In this document: positions 16,945 through 24,180 of the stretch, one piece after another | Numbering within the stretch: position 1 is the stretch's first letter | How the letters are laid out: every line of letters starts with the position of its first letter | Origin: Enterococcus larvae | GTDB taxonomy: Bacteria; Bacillota; Bacilli; Lactobacillales; Enterococcaceae | Direction: 5' to 3' | Assembly: GCF_017830045.1 (NCBI RefSeq) | Contig: NZ_JAEDXU010000001.1 | Location: 744,001 to 808,000, forward strand | DNA: 64,000 nt | Notes under the pieces: model-generated | Databases searched by the model: none | What the model was told of the DNA's origin: nothing | What the model saw: only the letters and a program-made list of their open reading frames with translations | Translations under genes and position numbers: made by a program

Positions 16945-17000
16945 CTAAATTTTTGTTCATACTATCACACCCATAAAATGAAAGCAAAATGTTTTTTTTA

Positions 17001-17044
17001 TTTTACTTTCACTTTACCTAAATTTAGAAGTCGTCTTTTATACT
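17001..17044 (+). promoter_or_regulatory. Putative promoter region of the lipoprotein gene
   Basis: TTTTACTTTCACTTTACC (17001-17018) contains three similar 6-7 bp units in direct order, as expected for an OmpR-type regulator. TATACT (17039-17044) could be the -10 element. No -35 hexamer fits at 17 bp, consistent with activator dependence. This is tentative. Confidence 0.35.
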
Positions 17045-17074
17045 AATAGCAACTTAAAGAAACGGAGGATTATC

Positions 17075-18559
17075 ATGAACAAACAATTAACAACCAAAAT
17101 AATGAGTGCGCTCCTGTGTACAGGATTTCTGGTCAGTACCCTGACTGCTTGCCAAGCAGCTGATTCTTCTTCACAGCAAGTATCCGCAAAAGAATCGGAA
17201 GCTGAAAAAACAACTCTTAGCAGTGAGACCCTTACTGCAGCGGAAAATGAACATACTCGAGAATATTATCAGAAGCAACTAGAAACTGCTGAACAACAAT
17301 ACAACAGAGACACAGAAAATGAAGCGTATGCTCTTCAATACGCACAAGCCTTATTCTCGCTTGGCAGCTTCGATCAGGCTCAGGAAATCATCGCCCCATT
17401 AATGAATAATAAGCAGCCTTTACCGGAAGCTAGCTATCTTTCTGCACAAATCCATTATTTGAATGGTAACTATGATACGGCAGAGGAATTATATAATGGA
17501 CTACTTGAAGAGCATTCAGATAGCTTTGGTCAAAAAGCAACAGTTGGCCTGCAGATGGTCTATTATCAAACAAACCAATATAGTAAAGCCCAAGAACTTT
17601 CTATGGAAGATGACGATTCCACTAAGCCGCTACTTGATATGATGCAGGCCTTTGACAGCGGCGATCCTTATCAAATCGATTGGAATGGAAAAGAAAAAAC
17701 AGAGATTCCCTTTACCATAACTGACCCGTTACCAATTATTCCTATTGAAGTAAATGGCGTGAAAATGAACGCCTTGATCGATACAGGCGGCGACAACCTT
17801 GTGATCGATCAGAAGAAGACTGCGGAGCTGGGAATCGATACGATAGCACAGGATACAGGCTCATTTGCTGGAGGAAATACTGCAGATATCGGATTCGGTA
17901 AAGCTGAGTCCTTGAGCATGGGTGGTATAGATATTCATAATATCCCAGTTATGATTGGCCCCTTTGATGGATTCACAGATGCTTTTCCAGATGTTGATAA
18001 TATCCATGCGATCATAGGAACAAATGTCCTACAGCAATTCATACCGACCATGGATTATACAACTGGACAATTAGTATTACGCCCAAGAAATGAAGTTGGC
18101 CAGAGTCAATTGAAGGAGGAACAAAAAACAGAAGAAATTGCAGAAAAAATTCCATTCACACTTGCTAGTACACACTACATGTTCGCAAAGGGTTCGATCA
18201 ATGGTTACGATGGATTGAATATGTTTGTTGACTCCGGACTTGCTGCAGAAGACGATGCTGGAATGATCCTTCCGGAAGAAACAATGGATTTGACTGATAT
18301 TCCTATGCCCGAGTTAGAAGATGCCGTAGGCGGCGGAATGGGCGGAAGCGATTACCAAGAGGCTTCCTTTGATGTCGATTCCTATGGGCTGGGCAACCTG
18401 CAGTTGAAGAATGGTCGAGGCTTCTATTTCACTGGTGATACTCTAGATATGTACGATGATACAGGCTTTATCACTGATGCCTTGATCAGCCATAATTATT
18501 TGAAGCAATATAAGTGGACGATCGATTTTGATGCAATGGACATGACGTTTTCCATATAA
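17075..18559 (+). CDS. Surface lipoprotein with TPR region and two aspartic-protease-like lobes
   Basis: This 494-residue protein begins with a lipoprotein signal peptide and lipobox LTAC (Cys26), then a Ser/Glu linker. A TPR-like helical region follows (about 60-180; ALQYAQALFSLGSFDQAQEI and YLSAQIHYLNGNYDTAEELY are repeat units). Two clan AA retropepsin-type lobes come next. Lobe 1 has ALIDTGGDNLVI (Asp236) and ends with IIGTNVLQQF. Lobe 2 has MFVDSGLAAE (Asp386) and ends with ALISHNYLKQY. Each lobe supplies one Asp-Thr/Ser-Gly, so the chain could form a complete pepsin-like site by itself. It is divergent from a two-component system. Substrate and activity are unknown. Confidence 0.78.
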   Translation: MNKQLTTKIMSALLCTGFLVSTLTACQAADSSSQQVSAKESEAEKTTLSSETLTAAENEHTREYYQKQLETAEQQYNRDTENEAYALQYAQALFSLGSFDQAQEIIAPLMNNKQPLPEASYLSAQIHYLNGNYDTAEELYNGLLEEHSDSFGQKATVGLQMVYYQTNQYSKAQELSMEDDDSTKPLLDMMQAFDSGDPYQIDWNGKEKTEIPFTITDPLPIIPIEVNGVKMNALIDTGGDNLVIDQKKTAELGIDTIAQDTGSFAGGNTADIGFGKAESLSMGGIDIHNIPVMIGPFDGFTDAFPDVDNIHAIIGTNVLQQFIPTMDYTTGQLVLRPRNEVGQSQLKEEQKTEEIAEKIPFTLASTHYMFAKGSINGYDGLNMFVDSGLAAEDDAGMILPEETMDLTDIPMPELEDAVGGGMGGSDYQEASFDVDSYGLGNLQLKNGRGFYFTGDTLDMYDDTGFITDALISHNYLKQYKWTIDFDAMDMTFSI

Positions 18560-18694
18560 AGTATTAAGCATGATATTTGTATGACTTTCTTCCCGCAAAT
18601 ACTCATTAAGAGATCAAGGCTTAGGGAATCAAGCATTTCAAAAAATATGAGCCGATATTTTCGGATTGACTGTACATCTCCTTAAAACACATAA

Positions 18695-18743
18695 ATGTAC
18701 TCCAAAGCAAATCAAGTCGCCTTCGCTTTGGAGCACATTTTTT
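18695..18743 (+). terminator. Rho-independent terminator
   Basis: ATGTACTCCAAAGC pairs with GCTTTGGAGCACAT (one mismatch) over a 15-nt loop, followed by seven T. It ends the lipoprotein transcript. Confidence 0.85.
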
Positions 18744-18754
18744 TATCCAAACTC

Positions 18755-18945
18755 TACATTATTATCTCATCATCTGCAGTTGCTTCCTTAATAAATCTGA
18801 TATGCTTTTCTTTTTTACTTGATTCAATAGAATCATGTGACATCCAATATCGATGAAATAAATTTTCAAGGCGGTATTTGACTAAGGAAAGCAAACCTAT
18901 TCCGCAATGCGTTGAATCACAAAAAAAATGAAGCTCTTGATTTCA
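18755..18945 (-). pseudogene. Possible C-terminal gene remnant
   Basis: A minus-strand frame without a start codon reads a protein-like stretch (GIGLLSLVKYRLENLFHRYW... then KEKHIRFIKEATADDEIIM) of about 60 codons to a TAG at 18755. Composition and amphipathic pattern look coding, but its 5' part coincides with the terminator of the tRNA gene. It may be the tail of a lost gene. The family was not recognised. Confidence 0.3.
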
Positions 18946-18957
18946 AAGAGCTTCAGC
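18921..18957 (-). terminator. Terminator of the tRNA-Arg gene
   Basis: On the minus strand TGAAGCTCTT and AAGAGCTTCA form a 10-bp stem with a 7-nt loop, followed by eight T, about 15 bp after the tRNA 3' end. Confidence 0.85.
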
Positions 18958-18970
18958 CTAGTCTGTATGA

Positions 18971-19042
18971 CACCCCCGACCAGAATCGAACTGATAATTG
19001 ACCCTTAGGAGGGGTCCGTTATATCCGTTTAACTACGGGGGC
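18971..19042 (-). tRNA. tRNA-Arg (anticodon CCU)
   Basis: The minus strand folds into a full cloverleaf. The acceptor is GCCCCCG/CGGGGGT, with a D arm GTTA...TAAC. The anticodon stem is GACCC/GGGTC with loop CTCCTAA (anticodon CCT), the variable loop has four bases, and the T arm is ATCAG-TTCGATT-CTGGT. The discriminator base is G, and CCA is not encoded. It decodes AGG. At 72 nt it is short but all stems are intact. It has its own promoter and terminator and stands alone. Confidence 0.92.
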
Positions 19043-19171
19043 AGAAAAAAATGATTCAATCCTTTCACTCTTTTGGAATAAAAATATCCGCTGATTGACA
19101 GCACATCATCCTACTCTATTGAGTTTCTCGAACCGCTTCTAATTGCAGCAACAAAAATTCCTGCAAGTTAT

Positions 19172-19200
19172 ATTCTACTTTGAGAACCGGCTTCTGTCAA
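19172..19200 (-). promoter_or_regulatory. Promoter of the tRNA-Arg gene
   Basis: On the minus strand TTGACA (19195-19200) and TAGAAT (19172-19177) are separated by exactly 17 bp, a near-consensus vegetative promoter about 130 bp upstream of the mature tRNA. Short protein-like frames pass through this DNA, but none has a start codon. Confidence 0.7.
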
Positions 19201-19273
19201 TCCGTGGTCTGGTGTTGGAGCTTGTTTTCCTTCAATCTGTTTAAGCAAATAAGTCGTAAAGCAACATCGTGAG

Positions 19274-19282
19274 TGCTATGAT
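19274..19282 (+). promoter_or_regulatory. Extended -10 promoter of the small charged protein
   Basis: TGCTATGAT is an extended -10 element (TGn plus TATGAT at 19277-19282) about 32 bp before the ATG. No strong -35 is visible. Confidence 0.4.
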
Positions 19283-19313
19283 GAAGATAGAAGAAACAAA
19301 GGAGTGTTGTATT

Positions 19314-19445
19314 ATGACTGATAAATCAAAAGAAGAAGTCTTTGCTGAACGTCAAGACAACTACAAGCAGGAAAAAGAAGAAATATTTAAAAAGGCATTA
19401 AAAGAAGAAAAAGAAAAAGCTGAAGAGAAGAAAAACAAAGAATAA
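19314..19445 (+). CDS. Small highly charged protein, 43 residues
   Basis: ATG 19314 follows AAGGAG with 9-nt spacing and opens a 43-codon frame to TAA 19445. The product is almost entirely Lys and Glu after the first dozen residues (EEVFAERQDNYKQEKEEIF, then KKALKEEKEKAEEKKNKE). It should form one long charged helix and may be a coiled coil. A promoter-like sequence lies upstream and a strong terminator immediately downstream, so this is probably a real small gene. I know of no function. Confidence 0.65.
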   Translation: MTDKSKEEVFAERQDNYKQEKEEIFKKALKEEKEKAEEKKNKE

Positions 19446-19447
19446 CG

Positions 19448-19488
19448 AAAAGGCTCGAACCATTCATTTGAAGTGGTTCGAGCCTTTT
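19448..19488. terminator. Bidirectional terminator
   Basis: AAAAGGCTCGAACCA and TGGTTCGAGCCTTTT form a perfect 15-bp stem with an 11-nt loop, serving the small gene and the convergent acetyltransferase gene. Confidence 0.9.
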
Positions 19489-19493
19489 ACTTA

Positions 19494-20681
19494 TCAAAAA
19501 TAATCTTCTAAAATAGGCTTACCGATTGGTAGTAAAGCCATCAATTCTTGTAACTGTGTTTCTTGACCGGAGAGTTGATTATGAAAATGTAAAGCTTCTG
19601 CAGAGCGATAGCCCATGAATAGCTGCGTCCAACTTTGAATCGATGCCGTTAGAATATCACCATTACCTGAAGCATCTCCTTTACTTAGTTCTGCTTGCCC
19701 ATGTACTACCTTGAGCTTCCATACCCCTTCATTCCAAGGGCCGAACTCATCGGAAACGTCTAAATAAAAAACTTTTTCAGCATCACGGACTTGAAAAGGA
19801 TACGCAGATATAAATGTCTGAAGATCGACGATTCGTCCCATCATATAAGGCTTAAGCTGCATCTCCAGAAGCGGCGACGGCAGCAGCCAGCTTAAATCTT
19901 CTCCAGCGAATCCTTTTTTGAAATAAAATTGATGGGTTGCACCACTATGAGATCCCACAAACCTTGCTAATGCAGAGTAGCCGTCTTTACTTAACGACTG
20001 CCATTCAACGATTGTAAACCGCTCTACATTCGTCTGGTACACCAGGTACCCTTCTGCTTGCCCCTGCTCATTTTCATAGATTGCAAATTGGTGCTCTTTC
20101 CCCAACGCAAATTTGTATTCCTGCCACCAGTCCTCACGCTTCAAGCCTCCACGTTGAACTTCAGCAGCTTGACTATAAATTGATTGAATGATTTCCTTTG
20201 CCTGCGTCCAATCCAGTCGGCGAACTCTCCCTGTCACAGCACGTATATTCGGCCAGTTACGAGGCTCTACTGTATATTCGATCTGTTCAAAAATCTGTTC
20301 ATAACCATAGCGTCGATAAAAAGGATAAGAAAAAGGGGCTAAATAGGACAACGCTGTTTTTTCTTTTGCCAGATCTTCCAGCATTTTTTTCATCAATGCT
20401 GTGATTCCACCTTGTCCGCGATATTCAGGATAAGAAGAAACACAACCAATCCCGCCCATTTTATATTCAACACCATGAAAGTTTACTACAAGCGGTGTCG
20501 CCAGCAATTGGCTAGTCAACTGATTTCCATCAAAAGAGCCATAACAAGCAGAACGCTCAGTGATCCAGTTAAAACGCTGTTTCCGACTATCCGTCGTTTC
20601 AGAATTGAATGCGTATGCCGCAAGCTCGAACATTTTAGGTGTATCTTCCACTGTCATTTTTCGTAAATTTTCCACTGTCAA
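19494..20681 (-). CDS. Eis-like GNAT N-acetyltransferase
   Basis: This 395-residue protein has the three-part layout of the Eis family: an N-terminal GNAT domain (about 1-150), a second GNAT-like fold and a C-terminal SCP2-like domain. The acetyl-CoA loop is seen in GGIGCVSSYPEYRGQGGITALM (about 77-98), and SYPFYRRYGYE is a family signature. Mycobacterial Eis acetylates aminoglycosides and protein lysines. In Firmicutes the natural substrate is not known, so no resistance role is claimed. The start is TTG 20681, with AAAGGGG 4 nt upstream; GTG 20675 is an alternative with better spacing. Confidence 0.85.
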   Translation of the reverse strand: MTVENLRKMTVEDTPKMFELAAYAFNSETTDSRKQRFNWITERSACYGSFDGNQLTSQLLATPLVVNFHGVEYKMGGIGCVSSYPEYRGQGGITALMKKMLEDLAKEKTALSYLAPFSYPFYRRYGYEQIFEQIEYTVEPRNWPNIRAVTGRVRRLDWTQAKEIIQSIYSQAAEVQRGGLKREDWWQEYKFALGKEHQFAIYENEQGQAEGYLVYQTNVERFTIVEWQSLSKDGYSALARFVGSHSGATHQFYFKKGFAGEDLSWLLPSPLLEMQLKPYMMGRIVDLQTFISAYPFQVRDAEKVFYLDVSDEFGPWNEGVWKLKVVHGQAELSKGDASGNGDILTASIQSWTQLFMGYRSAEALHFHNQLSGQETQLQELMALLPIGKPILEDYF

Positions 20682-20703
20682 TCTGCCCCTTTCTAAAAGA
20701 CAA

Positions 20704-20745
20704 AAAAGGAAGGAACGCCAGAATTACTGAACCGTTCCATTCCCC
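20704..20745 (-). terminator. Terminator at the end of the cel gene group
   Basis: On the minus strand GGAATGGAACG and CGTTCCTTCC pair with a one-base bulge, followed by six T, just after the DUF3284 gene and before the Eis-like gene. Confidence 0.7.
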
Positions 20746-20756
20746 TACTATTTTAA

Positions 20757-21170
20757 TTAATAAGAACTTTCTATCTGCTGAAGCATTTTTTTGAACTGTC
20801 TTTTCTTAAGAAAGCCAATCAGTACACCTACTATAGCATCATTCATCTTCTGCAAAGTTCCAAAAGACTCCATTTTTTCAGTATAATGCACTTCACAAGA
20901 TTTTTCATCCACAGGCTTAACAGTATACTGAGCAAAATACTCATTTTTTACAGTAGATGTCCTATATGCATAGGTTTCATTTTCCACCAATTTTTCAATT
21001 TTGATTTTTGCACGGCTATTTTTAGAAAATTCCTTCACATACTCAAAATTATTTAACTGCATTGGTTTTAATTTCTTTCCAGTACTTCGATTGACATCGA
21101 ATAAAATAGACTCAATCACTTTGTCATAGAAGTAGGTGGCTGGCACATTCAATTTTTTAACGATTTCCAT
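20757..21170 (-). CDS. DUF3284 family protein
   Basis: This 137-residue protein matches DUF3284, a small alpha/beta family often encoded beside cellobiose-type PTS genes. It starts with KLNVPATYFYDKVIESILFDV, has a central beta-rich region (about 45-100) and ends in a helix with basic residues (GFLKKRQFKKMLQQIE). The fold recalls START/SRPBCC-type ligand-binding proteins. Its function is unknown. It overlaps the preceding small membrane protein gene by 14 bp and ends at a terminator, so it is the last gene of the cel group. Confidence 0.7.
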   Translation of the reverse strand: MEIVKKLNVPATYFYDKVIESILFDVNRSTGKKLKPMQLNNFEYVKEFSKNSRAKIKIEKLVENETYAYRTSTVKNEYFAQYTVKPVDEKSCEVHYTEKMESFGTLQKMNDAIVGVLIGFLKKRQFKKMLQQIESSY

Positions 21171-21360
21171 TCTTCTTCACCTCAGTATGTTGTTCTTGTT
21201 TCTCTCGCTTTCTTCCTCTTAGGAAGAAAAATAATCCAGCGCCAAAAAATGATGCTGCAGTGATAATGCTTAAAAAATCATAAACCCCAGTTTTTGCATT
21301 TGCACTGTATACAAAAATCAACAACCCTATACTCATCAAGAACAGTCCATTTTTTAACAT
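21157..21360 (-). CDS. Small membrane protein (DUF3188-like)
   Basis: This 67-residue protein has two hydrophobic helices (about 4-21 and 27-47, NGLFLMSIGLLIFVYSA and FLSIITAASFFGAGLFFFL) joined by a short loop, followed by a strongly basic and hydrophilic tail. The pattern resembles DUF3188. Its start follows the 72-residue protein gene by 28 bp, and its end overlaps the DUF3284 gene. Function unknown. Confidence 0.6.
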   Translation of the reverse strand: MLKNGLFLMSIGLLIFVYSANAKTGVYDFLSIITAASFFGAGLFFFLRGRKREKQEQHTEVKKNGNR

Positions 21361-21388
21361 GATTACCAGTCCCTATCTAATTAATAGA

Positions 21389-21607
21389 TTACACAGCAGC
21401 TGCTTGGAAGTAAAGAACATTTCCCCAAGATTGTGCTTTAATCAAATCTTTTGCTTTTGTTGCTGCAGCGGCAGCATCTCCTGTTACGTCAAAAACTAAT
21501 TTAATACCTTGTTTTTCTTTAAAGCTGTATGTGAAGTCTCCTCCATCATAGTTGTTTAATAAATCTTTGATTGCATCCTGCTGCATCGCTGAACTAATTC
21601 CGATCAT
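21389..21607 (-). CDS. Small conserved-looking protein of the cel operon
   Basis: This 72-residue protein has a good ribosome site (AAAGGGG) and a beta-alpha pattern. After MIGISSAMQQDAIKDLL comes a strand region (FTYSFKEKQGIKLVFDV) and an Ala-rich helix (DAAAAATKAKDLIKAQ). There are no Cys or catalytic motifs. I do not recognise the family. It lies between the permease and the DUF3188/DUF3284 genes, separated from the permease by about 200 bp with a weak hairpin, so it may be expressed at a different level from the PTS genes. Confidence 0.55.
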   Translation of the reverse strand: MIGISSAMQQDAIKDLLNNYDGGDFTYSFKEKQGIKLVFDVTGDAAAAATKAKDLIKAQSWGNVLYFQAAAV

Positions 21608-21639
21608 TTGTATGTTCCCCTTTCAGTTTATGTAAGAAT

Positions 21640-21790
21640 GAGGTCGAGACAGAAAAATTCCCCTGTACACTACGATCCTCAGAGCCGAAAATTTGCTCCT
21701 GTGCAATAATTTCACTTGTCTTTAAAACTATACTACTAAAATTTTAAGGTTAGGACAACCATCAAATCCGACGATTGTCCTATACCTAAA
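21640..21790 (-). repeat. Hairpin and repeat-like sequence after the EIIC gene
   Basis: On the minus strand AGGACAATCGTC and GATGGTTGTCCT form a 12-bp hairpin (about 21749-21780) with a modest T/A tail, a weak terminator between the permease and the small genes. At 21641 GAGGTCGAGACAG matches the terminal motif of the 170-bp repeats, so the interval may hold a degraded member of that family. Confidence 0.4.
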
Positions 21791-21803
21791 ATTATTTACT
21801 TGA

Positions 21804-23204
21804 TTATTCTTTTTCACCTAAAGCTGGATCCATTTTATTCGCCGCAATAACGAATGGCGCCCAGATAGCGAAGGCAACTGCTAGATTGACTAATGTCAAT
21901 ACAATTGCTCTCCAGTCACCTGCAGTAGCCAAGAATCCGCTCAATGCTGTAGGCATTACCCAAATAACGTTTACTACTACTGGGTTAACCAATCCAGCCA
22001 TTGTTGCAAAGTAAGCAATAGTTGCAGTTGCAATTGGTGCAAGAATAAATGGAATACCTAATAGTGGGTTCAATACAACTGGCAACCCAAACATTACAGG
22101 TTCATTGATATTGAACAAACCAGGTCCGATACCTAATGTACCGATTGTTTTGTAGTCTGCACGTTTAGAGAAAATCAGGATAGTGATCAAGAGTACCAAT
22201 GTTACCCCTGCCCCACCAGGCCATACAAATGCTTCAAATGAACCAGCAACCCATTTATAAGGAATTGCTTCCCCAGTTTGGTAAGCATTTGAATTTTCTA
22301 CCATTGCAACACCGTAGATAGATTGTAAAACAGGTCCCATGATGTTTGTACCATGTAAACCGAAGAACCAAAGAACGTGTACAAGCAATACGATAACAAA
22401 TACTGCGCCGTAACCTTGAGATAAGCCTAGTAGCGGAGCCTGAATAGATTCAGAAATCCAGTCAATCAAAGGCATACCTACAAAACGTTCAAACAAGTAA
22501 TAAATCAAACCTGAAACATACAAAGCAGCAACCCCAGGAATAATAGCGGCAAATGCTTTTGATACTGCTGGTGGAACTGAATCCGGCATTTTGATAATAA
22601 CATTTTTCTTCATTAATTTAGCGAAAATAATAACTGAAATAAAGCCGAAAATCATTGCTGTAAATAAACCAGTACCACCCATGTATTTACTGAATGGGAA
22701 GTAACCCCATGCACCTGATGCAATACTTGAAACGCCATCAGCAGTAGTAATTGTACCACCTGCTTCAGTAATCATATCAGCAGCATCTTTTGGTAATACA
22801 CCAGTCAAAGCTAGAGTAGCTGTTGCAGTTTGTGGAATCCCCATAATGAAAGCAACAAGCGAAACAATTGCACCTGATAAAGTATCCACTTCATAGGCTT
22901 TAGCTAAATTGTAACCAAATGAAACTGAGAATACTACGGCCATGATAGCCAATGTTCCTGTCCATACCAAACCGTTGATTGCAATTACAGGTGTAAAGAA
23001 GTTTGTGATTGCGTTGTCTGCACCAATATACGTATTTGGAAAATCACGCATAAAGGCATTTAGAAGAGTTGCAACCGCACCGGCCATAGTTGCAGGCATC
23101 ATTGTGATAAAAGCATCACGCAATGCAACCAAGTGTTTCTCTGAGCCAATCTTAGCAGCAACCGGTAGGATGTATTTCTCCATCCAGCTTACTAATCCGT
23201 TCAT
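21804..23204 (-). CDS. celB: PTS cellobiose-type EIIC permease
   Basis: This 466-residue polytopic protein is the membrane channel and sugar-binding subunit of a lactose/cellobiose (Lac family) phosphotransferase system. The N-terminus (VSWMEKYILPVAAKIGSEKHLVALRDAFI) is typical. The conserved loop GIGPGLFNINEPVMFGLPVVLNP (about 360-382) contains the family NINEP motif with the glutamate that contacts sugar. About ten membrane helices are visible. It follows celA and celC in the same direction. The exact beta-glucoside, possibly cellobiose or lichenan oligomers, is inferred from the family. No phospho-beta-glucosidase gene is adjacent. Confidence 0.9.
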   Translation of the reverse strand: MNGLVSWMEKYILPVAAKIGSEKHLVALRDAFITMMPATMAGAVATLLNAFMRDFPNTYIGADNAITNFFTPVIAINGLVWTGTLAIMAVVFSVSFGYNLAKAYEVDTLSGAIVSLVAFIMGIPQTATATLALTGVLPKDAADMITEAGGTITTADGVSSIASGAWGYFPFSKYMGGTGLFTAMIFGFISVIIFAKLMKKNVIIKMPDSVPPAVSKAFAAIIPGVAALYVSGLIYYLFERFVGMPLIDWISESIQAPLLGLSQGYGAVFVIVLLVHVLWFFGLHGTNIMGPVLQSIYGVAMVENSNAYQTGEAIPYKWVAGSFEAFVWPGGAGVTLVLLITILIFSKRADYKTIGTLGIGPGLFNINEPVMFGLPVVLNPLLGIPFILAPIATATIAYFATMAGLVNPVVVNVIWVMPTALSGFLATAGDWRAIVLTLVNLAVAFAIWAPFVIAANKMDPALGEKE

Positions 23205-23337
23205 TTTTATTTCCTCCTATAAACAATTATTTATCTAAAGAGAGCATTCCCTTTAAATCAAATCAATAGATAAAACTCCGTTCAAAAAGTTTTTATCCGT
23301 TCCCTATCACTCTTCCGTTCAAAAAAGAATGTTAAGC

Positions 23338-23655
23338 TTATTTACTGTCCATACGACGGTAAACATCGATGATTTCTTTTGCTAAATCTGTGAAAGCAAT
23401 TGAAGTCATCAGGTGATCTTGACTGTGTACTGTTAATAAAGTCACTGTCATATTGTTTCCTTGTGCTTCTTGAGTCAATAGACCTGTTTGAGAATGGTGT
23501 GCTTCAACTAGAGAAGCTTCCGCATCTGCAATTTTTTGGTCAGCTTCTTCGAATTTACCTTCTTTAGCTGCTGCAATTGCTTCCATTGCGTCGCTTTTCG
23601 CGTTACCGCCAAACATGATTAAACCCATGATAGCTTCTAAATTCTTTTCTTCCAT
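23338..23655 (-). CDS. celC: PTS lactose/cellobiose EIIA component
   Basis: This 105-residue all-helical protein is the EIIA subunit that passes phosphate from HPr to EIIB. EAIMGLIMFGGNAKSDAMEA is the family N-terminus. TLLTVHSQDHLMTS carries the phosphoacceptor histidine (about residue 77). ATG 23655 is preferred, because AAGGAG lies 8 nt upstream; an ATG two codons earlier is too close to that site. The gene lies 47 bp after celA and about 130 bp before the permease gene. Confidence 0.9.
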   Translation of the reverse strand: MEEKNLEAIMGLIMFGGNAKSDAMEAIAAAKEGKFEEADQKIADAEASLVEAHHSQTGLLTQEAQGNNMTVTLLTVHSQDHLMTSIAFTDLAKEIIDVYRRMDSK

Positions 23656-23702
23656 TTTCATTTCTCCTTCGATTATTGATAGTTGGTCTTTCAGTGATTC
23701 GA

Positions 23703-24020
23703 TTAGCCCATTAAAGCGATTGCTTGATCTAGAACTTTTTCCCCGTTCATCATGCCGTAGTCAGCCATGTTGATAACATCTAAAGGAATACCTTTTGGTT
23801 CCAATTTTTGTTCAAACTGAGCTTTCATGAAACGTACTTGTGGGCCTAAAAGCAATACATTTACATCTTTTGCTTCCAAGTTATTATCTGCATCAGAAGC
23901 TGATACTGCAAAGATATCTGCGTCCATTCCACGCGCTTCAGCGGCTTTTTGCATTTTTGTTACTAGTAAGCTTGTGCTCATTCCTGCTGAACAAACCAGC
24001 ATTATCGTTTTTTTTGACAT
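23703..24020 (-). CDS. celA: PTS lactose/cellobiose EIIB component
   Basis: This 105-residue protein starts with KKTIMLVCSAGMSTSLLV, the EIIB P-loop with phosphocysteine Cys10. The rest matches the Rossmann-like EIIB fold, including NVLLLGPQVRFMK. It receives phosphate from EIIA and transfers it to the sugar during transport through EIIC. ATG 24020 lies 8 nt after AAGGAG. A GTG three codons upstream overlaps that site and is rejected. It is the first gene after the sigma-54 promoter at 24061-24077. Confidence 0.92.
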   Translation of the reverse strand: MSKKTIMLVCSAGMSTSLLVTKMQKAAEARGMDADIFAVSASDADNNLEAKDVNVLLLGPQVRFMKAQFEQKLEPKGIPLDVINMADYGMMNGEKVLDQAIALMG

Positions 24021-24060
24021 GTTGTTCACTCCTTAATAATTTTTAATTACACATTTATAT

Positions 24061-24077
24061 AAGCAAGAACCGTGCCA
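24061..24077 (-). promoter_or_regulatory. Sigma-54 (RpoN) promoter of the cel operon
   Basis: TGGCACGGTTCTTGCTT on the minus strand matches the -24/-12 consensus (TGGCAC-N5-TTGCW) perfectly, 40 bp before celA. It requires an enhancer-binding activator, and the gene upstream encodes one with an AAA+ domain. rpoN itself is outside the window. Confidence 0.92.
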
Positions 24078-24126
24078 AAAAAAGATATAGACCAAACCCT
24101 TTATTATCAAGGCTTTGGTCTATATC
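24077..24126 (-). terminator. Terminator of celR, abutting the sigma-54 promoter
   Basis: A perfect 13-bp inverted repeat (GATATAGACCAAA at 24084-24096 and its complement at 24114-24126) with a 17-nt loop is followed on the minus strand by TTTTTTT, which runs directly into the TGGCAC -24 element. It separates activator gene transcription from the cel operon. Confidence 0.8.
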
Positions 24127-24153
24127 ACTTAGAGCTACACACTCTATTTTTCT

Positions 24154-24178
24154 GTTTACACACAAACATTAGTGTGTA
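24154..24178 (-). promoter_or_regulatory. Upstream activating sequence for the cel activator
   Basis: TTTACACAC-N7-GTGTGTAAA is a perfect 9-bp inverted repeat, located about 80-115 bp upstream of the sigma-54 promoter and directly after the activator stop codon. Position and symmetry fit an enhancer bound by a LevR/CelR-type activator. Confidence 0.7.
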
Positions 24179-24180
24179 AA

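Noticed and set aside
19494-20681. Aminoglycoside resistance role for the Eis-like acetyltransferase
   Set aside because: Family membership alone does not show resistance; the substrate of firmicute homologues is not established.
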